Translations under genes and position numbers: made by a program
Part shown: positions 1-9,099 of the stretch, piece by piece
Position numbering within the stretch: the stretch's first letter is position 1
Layout of the letters: every line of letters begins with the position of its first letter
Source of the DNA: Plakobranchus ocellatus
Taxonomy: Eukaryota > Mollusca > Gastropoda > Plakobranchidae
DNA length: 21,883 nt
Reading direction: 5' to 3'
Assembly (NCBI GenBank): GCA_019648995.1
Contig: BLXT01000592.1
Coordinates: forward strand, 208,440-230,322
The notes under the pieces: model-generated
What the model saw: the letters and a program-made list of their open reading frames with translations, nothing else
Databases searched by the model: none
Told to the model about the DNA's origin: nothing

Positions 1-22
1 TATTATTATTATTATTATTATT
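1..22 (-). repeat. (TAA)n tail of the first LINE
   Basis: A pure TTA/TAA triplet run starts at the window edge and touches the stop codon (21-23) of the LINE reading frame on the minus strand. Triplet TAA tails are typical of I-like and related non-LTR retrotransposons. The run leaves the window, so its length and any target duplication are unknown. Confidence 0.75.
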
Positions 23-1385
23 AGAGCCGTCCGCTAGCAGGGTCATCTGATCTTGCAGCTTCGGCTGTTTTCCTTACCTCGGCGACGAGGGCATTCCATT
101 TTGGTCGATCTTCTGCTATGAGGCGTATAGTATCCAGGTCTGTCTGAGTTGTAAGTTCCAGTTTTGTGGCGACAAGTTTTTTTAAGGTCGTTGTTAAGGG
201 TTATTGGGAGAGTCGTTTGAGGTCTACCTCTTGCTCTTTTGTTGTCCGAAAAATAAAATAGCATTGCTTTATTTGCAGGGATGTTTCGGTCTCTCCTTAG
301 TACGTGCCCAAAAAGTCTCCATCTTGCTTCCAGCACCTGCATAGAGAGGGGAGCCTCTCTGCACTTTTTGTATTGGGAAGCATTCGATATTAAAGTAGGG
401 TAACGTATTCCAAGTGTGTTTCTTAGTTGTTTTCGATGGAACGAGTCTAGTCTGTCTTCGTCTCTTTTGGTTAGAGCCCAAGTGCCACAGTTGTAGAGTA
501 ACACTGATTTGACTAGGGAGTTGTACAATTTGATTTTTGTTTTCTGTTTTGTTTTGTTTCCACTTTTCCAGATGTTTGTCAGTTTGTTAAATGCAATTTT
601 GGACAGGTGCTTTCGGTGTTCGATGTCTTCTTTACTTCCGAGCAGTGATCCTACCTTTTTCGTTGTTTTCCAATCTTCTGAGTCTTTTCTTACGCTGGTG
701 TGTTCTGTTTTATCTACATTTACTTTCAGGCAGTGTGTTTTTAGTGTTTTCTCTATGCTATTAACATCTGCATCCTTCTTGCCAATAAAGTCAATGTCGT
801 CGGCGTATATTATTTTTGCAGGGACTGGTTCTTGTTTGTCGTTTTGCACAGGTCTTATGTCCTTAAGGGCGTGTTCAAGATAGACTATAAAAAGGACGGG
901 GCTTAGGCTGTCTCTCTGCGGTGCCTATGTTGGTGGTAAATGGCATTGGGTCGTTAACTCCATTTATCTTGACGTCTATTGTTGTTTCACTGAGTAGAAA
1001 CCGAATGATGCGAAGTTCGTCCTCGTCGATTATATCTCTTAGTATTTCAAGTAGTTTTGTTCGGTTGATAGTATCGTTATTATTTGCTTTATCAGTTTTG
1101 GGTTGGTGACATGCTTTCCCTCTTCGTCATTTATCTTAGGGTTATCTAGTCTTTTCTTGTTGATTATTTTAATTGCTTTAAACATACCCCCATCGCTAGA
1201 AGATTTATCGATATCTTCGACGAGTTGTTGTAAGTGCTTGTCTCTAAGCTCTTTTGTTCTTGTGTGTATTCTATGCAAAATGTAGTTTCTTTCCTTTTTT
1301 GACATTCGGTCTTGTTTATTTGTTTGGAGTTCTGTATTTTCATCCTTAGTTTCTTTTGCAATTCTGACAAGTTCTGTATTTCTTT
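21..1385 (-). pseudogene. LINE ORF2: linker, partial reverse transcriptase and C-terminal region
   Basis: This is the 3' half of a LINE ORF2, downstream of the endonuclease at 1386-2428. The linker reads through about 1385-1090 and includes MSKKERNYILHRIHTRTK. The frame then jumps, near 1085, straight to a stretch resembling the middle of the palm (TINRTKLLEILRDI). The fingers and first palm motifs, normally some hundred residues or more, are therefore missing. A further shift lies near 920, inside the block before SLSPVLFIVYLE. The catalytic YADD box is intact at 796-807. After it come the thumb-like region (GTWALTKRDEDRLDSFHRKQ) and the C-terminal block with RWRLFGHVLRRD. A seven-base homopolymer at 177-183 causes a last frameshift; beyond it the frame continues (DLDTIRLIAEDRPKWNALVA) to the stop at 21-23. 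The copy cannot encode an active enzyme. The exact clade (I/Nimb-like or related) is inference. Confidence 0.85.
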
Positions 1386-2428
1386 ATCATAGATTTTGAA
1401 CGTTTTTTTGCTAGGGGTTTCACTTTGTTGGTGTTAACTGCCGTTTCTATTGACTGTTTAACATAGTCCCATTGATATTTTGCGTTTTGACTGGGGTCGT
1501 TTTCAGACAGGAGTTCACTTAAATGTGTTGTGTACTTTTTGGTAGTTTCAGAGTCTCGGCCTAATAGTTCTCTGTTTCGACTTGCCGCACAGCTGTTGTT
1601 GCGTTTCCGTGTTGTTGGTTTCCATATATTATACTTAGAGAGTTCGAATGTCGTTTTCACCAATTCATGATCCGAGCACACTTTTGTCCCACCGTACGAC
1701 TGTGCATTTGTAATGAGGTGTTTTTGACCTTGTTTGCATATGATATAGTCTATTTGGTTGTAAACGTACACAGTTTTGTTTTCGTTGTTCTTGCGAGAGC
1801 CGACCCAGGTCGTGATGTGTCTGGCTGCTTTGTTGAATGCTGTGTTTGTTATGAAAAGTTTGTTTTTCTCACAGAAGTCCACAAGGTTTTCTCCATTTTC
1901 GTTTCAAAATCCTCTTGAATAATTTCCTAAACCGCTCTCTTCTCCACTCCTTTTCCCAACTTTAGAATTGAAATCCCCTGCGAAGATTATTAAAGTATTG
2001 TTTGGTAACGAGTCGATGAGTGTTTGTAAGTCATTGTAGAACTTATCGAGTTCTTCAGGGTTGTTTTTAGTCAGAGGTGAGGTTGGGGCATATAGGTTTA
2101 TGATCGTTAGTGACTTAACCTTTCCTTTGTTTTGTGCATTGCCGTAATCTAAACTTATTTGTAGCACACACAATCTGTCCGAAATTTTCCATGTCCTAAG
2201 CACTTTTGGTTCTAAGTTTTTGTGAATGATAAAGTCATTGCCGTAATGCCGGCATTCAGTCTCGTACAATAACACACGATGGCCTCGAATAGTCCAGTCA
2301 CCGCCATTTTTAATTTTAGTTTCTTGAACACATAGTATATCCAATTTATACCGGTCGAAATCCTCCACGAGTTGGTTTTGTTTAATTTCACAGGATATAC
2401 CTCTCACATTAAAAGTTCCAAAGTTGAA
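1386..2428 (-). pseudogene. LINE ORF2: apurinic/apyrimidinic endonuclease domain
   Basis: This is the N-terminal endonuclease (exonuclease-endonuclease-phosphatase fold) of a non-LTR retrotransposon, which nicks target DNA to start target-primed reverse transcription. Visible motifs in order are FGTFNVRG at about 2404-2422, VQETKIK (catalytic Glu), NLYAPTSP, AGDFNSKVG (Asp and Asn of the active site) and CSDHELV (the SDH catalytic pair). The reading frame is continuous from 2428 to about 1385 except for one TGA at 1904-1906. The frame resumes at once with NENGENLVDFCEKNK, so the TGA is probably a CpG-type CGA-to-TGA change. A TGA directly upstream of the FNFGTF block (2429-2431), with no recognisable element sequence beyond it, suggests 5' truncation near 2430. 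A single frameshift near 1380 joins it to the linker. Confidence 0.88.
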
Positions 2429-2480
2429 TCAGAAACACTCTTTGGATGCTCTCATTGCAGAGATAAGGGAAAACTTAGAC

Positions 2481-2514
2481 TATCTGTTGAGCCGAAGCTC
2501 AACACCAACAGATA
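2481..2514. other. nested hairpin with CGAA loop
   Basis: GTTGAGC (2486-2492) and GCTCAAC (2497-2503) form a perfect 7-bp stem around CGAA. An outer pair, TATCTGTTG (2481-2489) and CAACAGATA (2506-2514), offers a competing 9-bp stem. It sits just upstream of the truncated LINE. No function can be assigned. Confidence 0.5.
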
Positions 2515-3844
2515 TATATGATATATGGTATTTATATATATTATATAAATTTATTAGGGCAATTGGATCTAACAGTAGTCTAGCCTAGTAGTCTATCGAA
2601 TCGAGGACAAATCCACAATGTATTAATAAAGTAAGTATATGCTGAAAAGGGTTTCTCTTGGCATGAATAAAATGAGGATGGTTTATAAGGTGTCTCTTTG
2701 CTTTAAAAAAATTCTTAAATAAATGTATTATATTTTTCTGATATTGATAATGTGACTTGTGAAAAAGAGAATGGGGACAGTTTTAGATGAATTATATGCT
2801 CTACTGGGAAAGAAAATTCTGCCCTAACGTAGGCCTAAATTTTTAATCAAATACAATTTTACAAGAGGCACAATGGAAACACACAAAGGCCTAAACGCAA
2901 AGCCAGATTTCATCGAAACTCTAAAAGAGTTCGTGAGAAATTGATCTGTATAATTTAGATATAGTGTACTAATAATGTTTTCGCCTAGATCTAGACTCCT
3001 CTATCTATATCTAGATATAGATTAGTCTTCAATTTCATTAAAAGATAGGTTTCAAAGAATCAATTACAAAAAAATATGAAAGAACACATTCAGAATTTTA
3101 AAATATAGATTTGCATGTTACTAATCGTTATTTCTGAGTTTGGGTTAAAAAAATTTTTTTTTTAAACTTTTCCGACTTCATATGTTCAGCTCTTTCTGTA
3201 CTATAAGTAATGCTAGCTAGGGGATTGTTTTGCCAGCCAGTGAGAGACCAACATAGCTCGGTGGTGTGTAACAAATGACCCCGGGGTAATTGAGCCGGGT
3301 CCCTCTATTGGAAAGCCGATTCAAGGGAGCTAATAAAGCCGCACGACGACCCATTCAATTCCAGAACATAAATCATACTTTACTTTTTATATTGTCGGAT
3401 TCATTTTGGTTTTTTAACCTCTAGTATAATTTTACTCTATGAACACAATCACATTTTTTACAATTTTTGGTTTTTCGGTTTTTTTTTTTTGCTTTTTTTT
3501 TGTTGTTTTTTTTTTAATTTGCAGGAGGCATTTGCGTTTTCACCCGCTGTCTGTTTTGTAGGCCAGAAAAACTCTTGGGGCCAGCTCTAGCTCTAAATAA
3601 AATGATCTAACCATCATCTACTCTCAGTTCTAGATCTAGTTGAGAACATGTGTGTGATTTTTGGGAGAATTAATTTATTTCTCATTTAAGTTACATAACT
3701 TACAAGATCAGTTTCTTACCTAGACGTAAGAAATGCATACATACGCATACAACCTTTCAACAAATCTTTCAAAATCCTCCATGGATGGGCAAACATAAAA
3801 TATTACATAAGCTCCCTTACTTTCAAACTCGACAACATCATCTA
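2515..3844. other. AT-rich spacer with no recognisable gene
   Basis: No coding signal on either strand. It contains CTAGATCTAG palindromes (2985, 3630), long T runs at 3479-3515, and a short GC-richer patch at about 3225-3345 that resembles no family I know. Confidence 0.6.
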
Positions 3845-3908
3845 TAATATATATATATATAATTATATATATATATATATATAATTTTATATATATATAC
3901 ATATATAT
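3845..3908. repeat. (AT)n microsatellite
   Basis: Interrupted AT dinucleotide array directly abutting the terminal repeat of the half MITE copy that follows. Confidence 0.9.
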
Positions 3909-4090
3909 TTCTGTACTTTGAATTTTGTGTCACGTAAATCTCCTGAAATACAGAACAGAACGACTTTTAACTTTTTATAAAAGATTAGCTGTGGTGGAAG
4001 GGTGCACTGATTATGTCTAGAAGTCCAAATTCTACCTCCTTCTAATTTTATGTTTTTATATTGTTCCCTTAAAATATGTGTGGATGCACA
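3903..4090 (-). mobile_element. half copy of the 12-kb MITE family
   Basis: Read on the minus strand, this segment aligns with 12590-12755. Shared blocks include TAGAATTTGGACTTCTA, CATAATCAGTGCAC, CCACAGCT and the terminal stretch around AATTCAAAGTACA. Its outer end carries the same terminal inverted repeat, here next to an (AT)n array. The other half of the element is absent beyond about 4090. The alignment was made by eye and shows substitutions and small indels. Confidence 0.75.
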
Positions 4091-5536
4091 GGAAAAATCT
4101 CCACACGAGTCAAGATAAAAAAATTGAGATAGACAGTTTTGGATTTTCCAAACATTCCAGCGCATTTTCCTCTTTATTTGAAGGCTCTATCTTATTAAGT
4201 TACAAAATTATGATGTTTTTAAGTCGTCCGGTTGAGGAAACATAGTTTTGAGAAAATGGTTTCTAAAGTTTTACATTGCATCTTTTTTGTTTTCAGCTGA
4301 TAGAAGAGATGATCAAATTGGTTTTGCAGTTACATGGCACACATACACCTCACCATTGTTTAACGAACAAATGAGAATCGCAACAAATATTTGTTGGTTA
4401 CGATGAACATTTAATTAAGGAATTAAACATTTCGGGCTCATCTTATGTCATTGCTCATCACTGAGTGTTACACCTCGACAACGAAATTGTCCAGTTCTAT
4501 AATTATAATCTATCACATGTAACTTCGATCTCTAGATCTAGATCTCTAGATATAAAGTTGATCATTAAATCTAATGACTTGCAGACTTTCTAAACTACGG
4601 TTTTAAGTTAGACCTAGCTTACAAACATTAAAAACAAAAATAGAGGTAAACAAGGTCTAGGTCTAGGCCGGAGAGAGAAAAGGACCTAGAGAAGGAGAGA
4701 CAGAATTAAAAAAAAAGGGATGCACTGGCCGTCATAATGTATGGATTTATATCAAATTATCAACACAGAGTGATTTCTTCAATACTTTTGCTTTGTTAAC
4801 CATCTGCGTCATGTTTTTCATTTTAAAAAATCCACATCATCATAGGCCTATGAATTGGCTAGGTTGAGGTTTAAAAACTTTGCAATGTTGGAGTCATTCA
4901 GTTGAGGCTGAAAATGTGTGCTGGTAATGTTTTGATCAAAAGGTAAAGGACTGCCCTTTGTAAACAGTATTTTTAATTGCAATAAACTTAAAGTTAATGC
5001 TTTCAAAGGTAAACACTGAATTATATATAAAGTATAGTTTTGAAGATCTTTATCAGACAAGAAACGTAAAATGTTCGCTTAATCGATTATCGGATTGCGA
5101 TGTTTTTTGAGTCAGCATATCTATAAGGTTTTCTCAATAAAACGGCTGCGTACTCAACTAGGTTAATTTATATTAATGCACACCAGTTGGAATCCAACGG
5201 TCAAGAAACTGCCGTTTAGTTTGGTGTACAATATTTGTAGATTAGCTGTAATGTAGATCTAGCAATGGTGGTATGAATCAGTCGTTAAATTTTGGAAATT
5301 GGCCGCAGTTTTTGGCTTTCTTTGCCACAAAACTAATCAAATTGCCTCACAAAAAATGTATAATTAAATAGGTTATCGTTTAAAGAAATTGATAAAACTT
5401 GGTGGAATATGAAGATGAATAAATGGAGATTTTGTTGAAACCAAAATCTCGATTTCGGCCCTGAACTAGTTAATCGACTTTAAATAGCTCTAGTTGAACC
5501 CTTTGCGACATCCAACGGGTTTTTCTGTGCGCCTAC
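4091..5536. other. AT-rich spacer with no recognisable gene
   Basis: Short ORFs here show no recognisable family. It contains CTAGATCTAG (4532) and TAGGCCTA (4843). I see no structured repeat otherwise. Confidence 0.55.
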
Positions 5537-5592
5537 ACATATAAGTCAGAATTTTACGATCATCCATGTTGCTAACTTTCAAATGTATATAC
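5537..5592 (-). mobile_element. distal piece of the MITE copy split by the hAT element
   Basis: On the minus strand this reads ATACATTTGAAAGTTAGCAA, then CATGG.TGATCGTAAAATTC and TGACTTATAT. It matches 12537-12584 almost base for base. It is the continuation of the MITE sequence that breaks off at 8059-8066, so the 2.5 kb in between is an insertion. Homology stops at about 5537, so the rest of this copy is missing or replaced. Confidence 0.85.
5585..5592. repeat. 8-bp target duplication, left copy (hAT)
   Basis: GTATATAC here and TTATAGAC at 8059-8066 agree at 6 of 8 positions. Their reverse complements correspond to GCCTATAC at 12533-12540, the unfilled site in the intact MITE copy. Eight base pairs is the usual hAT duplication length. 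Confidence 0.75.
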
Positions 5593-6863
5593 CAACGGCG
5601 GCTCGTCTATATGGGCAGGGTGGGCAATGCCCAACCAGATTGGCTGGGGCCAGACCAGCTTACAACGACCGAAATAAATTAATAAATTGAAAAAAATATT
5701 TATTCGTAAAAAAAAACCAAACAAAAAATTGAGAGAGAAATAATAGTGAACAGTACGCTCTCCTCTATGACGTAAACCCCCAACATAGAGAGTATAAACG
5801 CCTAGCTGGTTGGGCGTGCTCAACTACTACTAGTACTTTGTCGAAGGACGCAGCCGCCGGCTGCTGGCTTACCGTAGTTGTAGGTCGCCCAACCAAGTTC
5901 CTTTATAGCGACCTGTGATCAACAGGGAAAAAGCGAGAGGCACGAGCTGGGCCGTGATCAAGGAAAGCATTGTCTTGTCCTATTCATCAGACAGGAAGGC
6001 AGGGCACACCTGCACACCCATACTTTCGCTTTCTCGCCCCATCGTCTCTGTCCGGAGAAATCCAGGTGACGTAATCACTCTCCCTATTGTCTTTCGCTAC
6101 GCAGTCAACGGGAGGCCTCCATAATCTAGTAGTTACTCTTCCGTTTGCAAGCCCTTAAATAATTAAATTAAACGTTACCAAAATTAAGTTTCACGCAACC
6201 TGAACGTGTGATAATATTCTATTTTTTATGAGTAATCTTGGTCCACCCACTCAACATCATCAGGTACCTTGTCTGAAACAGACATTGGCAATCATGTTCC
6301 TCCACTCAAATCTATTCTCAGTTAACCTTATAAAGTTGTTATTGCTACCCTTGCCTATTGCTCATAACTCATGATTTTTCAATAAAAGTTTTTCTTTGTC
6401 TACCTCTACTTCATTTGCCTTCAATCTTTCCAGTTAATGCTAAGTGTTCTAAACTCTTGTGCCAGCAAATATGGCCTAAAAACTGTAGCTGCCTCTGACT
6501 TATAGTTTTAATTAGTGATCGCTCGAGATTAGCCTCTTTCAGTACCGATTCATTTGATTTTTTTCTGTCCATGATGTCCTCATCATTCTTCTGATGAACT
6601 ACACCTCTACTGCTTTTAGTTTTTTCTCCATTTCTTTGTTTATTGTCCAACACTCACTATCATACAAGAGAACTGACCAAACATATGTTTTAATTACCCT
6701 TATTTTGGTGTTCGTCCTTATGTTTCTATTTGCCAGTACTGGTTTCATTTTTTGGAATGTATCTTTGGCCATGGCTATTCTTTTATTTATTTCACTTGTG
6801 CATTTGCTATCTGATGTTATCAGATAACCTAGATATTTTAATTTTGTAACTTATTTGATTTGT

Positions 6864-6875
6864 TCGCCTTTGCTA
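6864..6875. repeat. 12-bp target-site duplication of the SINE, left copy
   Basis: TCGCCTTTGCTA here is repeated exactly at 7035-7046, immediately after the SINE. Perfect identity implies a recent or well preserved insertion. Confidence 0.95.
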
Positions 6876-7034
6876 GGGGGCGTCGGTGGCACAGTGGCTA
6901 GTGAGTCCGCACTGAGATCTGCAGGGACCCTTCTGTCGCGGGTTCGAGCCCCGCCACCGGCGTCCTGGCCTGATGGAGGGCCTGAAAGCCTGAGATCACC
7001 TTGTTGTGGACTGGCTATATACAAAAACCAAACC
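6876..7034 (+). mobile_element. tRNA-derived SINE, full length
   Basis: The 159-bp insert lies exactly between two 12-bp direct repeats. Its 5' part is tRNA-like: an A box at 6887-6897 (TGGCACAGTGG) and a B box at 6941-6950 (GGTTCGAGCC), with CGTCGGTGG (6881-6889) able to pair with CCACCGGCG (6954-6962) like an extended acceptor stem. A tRNA-unrelated body follows (CTGATGGAGGGCCTGAAAGC, then TGAGATCACC) and it ends in a short A/C-rich tail (ACAAAAACCAAACC). SINEs are copied by a partner LINE; which one is not evident. I do not recognise the family name. Confidence 0.9.
6887..6950 (+). promoter_or_regulatory. internal RNA polymerase III promoter (A and B boxes) of the SINE
   Basis: The A box TGGCACAGTGG and B box GGTTCGAGCC fit the tRNA consensus. 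The gap of 43 nt between them is normal for a type 2 pol III promoter. Confidence 0.8.
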
Positions 7035-7046
7035 TCGCCTTTGCTA
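7035..7046. repeat. 12-bp target-site duplication of the SINE, right copy
   Basis: Exact copy of 6864-6875. Confidence 0.95.
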
Positions 7047-7475
7047 ACGAGATTGCACTTGGGTTCAGAGGATGTCTTTTAGATGACCATGCATTCCGCT
7101 TTCTTTACATCCAAAGACAGGCCCATTCTTTCGCTCTCTGAGACTGCAGTATCTAGAAGTTTTTGGAGTTGTTTGCCAGATTCTGCTATACAAACTGTAT
7201 CATCTGCATACTTGAGATTATTAAGATTCTGTCCATTTTTTTTAAAGCCTGAAATACCGTCAAGATTTTTCAAGATTATTTCACTGTATAAGTTTAAAGG
7301 ATCAGGAGACATTACACATTCCTGCCTCACACCTTTTTTGATGGGTTTGAAATCACTATGTTCTCCTTCAATTTTACAGATGCAGTCTGATCCCAGTATA
7401 AATTTCTAATTACTCTCAGATCTTTCCCATCGATGTCTAATTTTTTCAGCATTCGAAACAGCTCTACAGGTCTTA

Positions 7476-7862
7476 CCATCCATTACAAAGTTAATAAAAG
7501 AGACAAGAAGACTAACTTCTAATAATTAAAACCAATTACCGGTACATGTAATAAGAATGGCTGTCAACTAGGTGTAGAAGATCATCTTTTTGTTCCATTA
7601 GCTCCTCCCAACAAGAATTTGAATTTGAGGGTGTGATGAGCGGGCTTGCTTTGTGCCCTGTGAGGGCTGTGGCACTGACATGTTTATGATCATTAAGTTC
7701 ATGACTGGAAGAAGGCCATTTTCTTGAGAGCCTAATTCCAGGATTAGATTTACAAATTCGGAATGACAGCTTTTTCTTGTGACAATATGACTCAGTTAGA
7801 TGACAATCTGAAATTATTGTGCGGACTCAGAATTTCAATGTCTTTGAGGAGTTTGGTGGGTA
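7476..7862. other. hAT interior with no recognisable coding
   Basis: Sequence between the truncated LINE 5' end and the weak transposase-like ORF. No family recognised. TAATAATTAAA at about 7519-7529 resembles a word near 6158-6168 on the other side of the LINE and might be a degenerate LINE target duplication, but this is weak. Confidence 0.4.
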
Positions 7863-7970
7863 ATGAACACAATAGACGATATTATGCGGCATGAATTTTG
7901 CGAAGGGAGCCTAGAAGAAAAACTAGAGATTAAGAGACTGGGACCTGTACTCCCATTAGCGACTCAGTCT
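7863..7970 (+). pseudogene. possible N-terminal fragment of a hAT (DUF4371/ZMYM1-like) transposase
   Basis: The plus-strand frame contains EFCEGSLEEKLEIKRLGPVL. It resembles the stretch before the TTF-type zinc finger in DUF4371-containing hAT proteins, where 'LE.KL.IK.LG' patterns occur. No zinc-finger cysteines, dimerisation domain or catalytic region follow; the frame runs into the element's right end within 100 residues. The identification is from memory of the family pattern and is weak, but it agrees with the hAT-like termini around it. It could also be a chance ORF. Confidence 0.3.
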
Positions 7971-8045
7971 CTGGACCCTGCTGGGGGCCTACCAAGCCCC
8001 AAGACTCCCTGCCAATTGGGGTATGCCCAAACAATGCTCACACTC

Positions 8046-8058
8046 ACGAGCCGCCGTG
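8046..8058 (-). repeat. right terminal inverted repeat of the hAT-like element
   Basis: ACGAGCCGCCGT (8046-8057) is the exact reverse complement of ACGGCGGCTCGT at 5595-5606. Confidence 0.85.
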
Positions 8059-8345
8059 TTATAGACCTAAATTTTCGCTTTATAATTGTTATTGAGGCCA
8101 TGGAGATACATTAATCATTGGCTTTCATCCAGGGCTGCATTGGAAACGAAACTCTAGATTCTAGCTTAGATATCTAAATCAAGGCGTGATCTAGATAGGT
8201 TTGATTAGGCTTACAGATCTAGATTCAAGGAATTATTATAGCTTTGGATCCACGAGAATCTAGATGTCAAGTAGCAGGAATTCATTCTTAAATCGTACGT
8301 TTTTACATAAAATAACATTCAAAGTACACAAATATATAAAGAACA
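8059..8345 (-). mobile_element. proximal piece of the MITE copy split by the hAT element
   Basis: Read on minus, 8275-8060 aligns with 12312-12538. Shared words include AAAGCTATAATAA, GAATCTAGATCTGTA, GCCTAATCA, AGCTAGAATCTAGAGTTTCG and AATTATAAA. Its outer 8282-8340 stretch (CATTCTTAAATCG and CAAAGTACACAAATATATAA) matches the terminal inverted repeat of the 12-kb copy. The first 8 bp (8059-8066) are the right target duplication of the hAT element. The other side of this copy continues at 5592-5537. Confidence 0.8.
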
Positions 8346-8498
8346 GATAAGGGAAAACCTAGGCATCTCATTTCATTTCCTGCCGCGCGCATGTTATTCA
8401 GTTTTAAATTCTAGATATCCTTAAATATCCCTTAGATCTGAATGTTTAAAGCGGCATCTCATGTCGACATTTGGATTATTTGTACTATACCTATTCTA

Positions 8499-8610
8499 TC
8501 TCTCTCTCGCTCTCTCTCTCTTTCTCTTTCTCTCTCTCTCTCTCTCTTCCTCTTACTCTCTCTCTTCCTCTCCCTCTTTCTCTCTTTCTTTCTTTTTTTT
8601 TTTTTTTTTT
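8499..8610 (+). repeat. (CT)n microsatellite ending in a T run
   Basis: Interrupted TC/CT dinucleotides grade into a long T homopolymer. The leucine- and serine-rich ORF across it is only the translation of the repeat. Confidence 0.95.
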
Positions 8611-9092
8611 GAATCACAGTGTTGCGGTTCTATCCAATCGTTTGTAGAGCGGGTTATACAGCAACTAGTCAAAAGCATTCTTAAGAATAGCCTACGTCGG
8701 ACAAATTTGTCAAACACTCAGAGTCAGATTGAACCACCATCGGTTTCCAATTAAGAGCTACAGAGACAGCCCAGGAGCCAAACATTTATTTAGCCTTGAA
8801 AATCACAACACCAATAACCTGAGAAATGTAACTATCGATGACTTACTAAAATTCCGACATAATAAGCAGAGTTAGTAAGAAAACATTGGATTCACGTAAA
8901 GCAGTAATTTAACAAACGATTATTTTTCCCAACATATTCAGACACGATAATTTACTCTACCTGCGTTCAAGTGGATTTATTCACTCTGCTTCAATGAATA
9001 TTACTTTTCTGGTAATTTGTTATATTTGGAGCTATGGCAAAGCCTCTTTCTATGACATAGTTCGGCAAACTATTAAACTTGATCTTCTTATG
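8611..9092. other. spacer with no recognisable gene
   Basis: No coding family or structured repeat seen on either strand. Confidence 0.5.
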
Positions 9093-9099
9093 TACGCTT

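Larger units (their letters stand above)
6260..7475 (-). pseudogene. LINE fragment (reverse transcriptase to C-terminus), interrupted by a SINE
   Basis: This is a 5'-truncated non-LTR retrotransposon ORF2 of a family different from the one at 1-2428. Read on minus, it begins in the palm (ELFRMLKKLDIDGKDLRVI, about 7465-7410) and continues with RQECVMSPDPLNLYSEIIL. The catalytic YADD box is at 7199-7210. After the SINE come KYLGYLITSDSKCTSEINKR, VWSVLLYDSECWTINKEMEK, SNESVLKEANLERSLIKT and LEHLALTGKIEGK. The frame ends with EWRNMIANVCFRQGT and a TGA at 6260-6262. Several internal stops and shifts make it dead. If the SINE and one duplication copy are left out, the reading frame is continuous across the insertion point. 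The same family appears at 16272-18160. Confidence 0.88.
5593..8058. mobile_element. hAT-like DNA transposon remnant, host of LINE and SINE insertions
   Basis: The ends are inverted copies of CA(A)CGGCGGCTCGT: 5593-5606 on plus and 8046-8058 on minus. Subterminal sequence is also loosely alike (TGGGCAATGCCCA on the left, TTGGGCATACCCC on the right). Many animal hAT elements begin with CAGTGGCGGCTCGT-like termini and make 8-bp duplications, and both are seen here. The flanks rejoin into one continuous MITE sequence that exists unsplit at 12250-12755. Without the LINE insertion (about 1.2 kb) the element would be near 1.25 kb, too short for a full transposase, so it is internally deleted and non-autonomous. 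It is richer in GC than the surrounding DNA. The superfamily call rests on termini, duplication length and one weak protein fragment at 7863. Confidence 0.75.

Noticed and set aside
509-1285. Plus-strand ORFs rich in Phe, Ser and Val
   Set aside because: They are antisense shadows of the minus-strand LINE reading frame.
3225-3345. tRNA-like or SINE element (TAGCTCGGTGGT resembles an A box)
   Set aside because: No acceptable B box follows at the right distance and no flanking duplication was seen.
3887-4165. 92-codon minus-strand ORF
   Set aside because: It lies across the half MITE; the homologous stretch at 12590-12755 has stops in this frame, so it is not conserved as protein.
5803-5896. 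Hairpin TGGTTGGGCG/CGCCCAACCA as a functional RNA
   Set aside because: The 10-bp stem is real but spans a loop of about 65-70 nt inside the hAT-like element; there is no further support for a structured RNA.
6876-6965. Functional tRNA gene
   Set aside because: A and B boxes are present, but the conventional 7-bp acceptor pairing is poor, no proper anticodon arm forms, and the sequence continues as a SINE body between target duplications.
6969-6995. Hammerhead ribozyme core (CTGATG...GAAA) in the SINE body
   Set aside because: The CTGATGGAG...TGAAAG series lacks the exact CUGANGA spacing and I could not place stems II and III with a cleavage triplet.
8461-8754. 97-codon hydrophobic ORF
   Set aside because: It is the translation of a (CT)n/T-run microsatellite.
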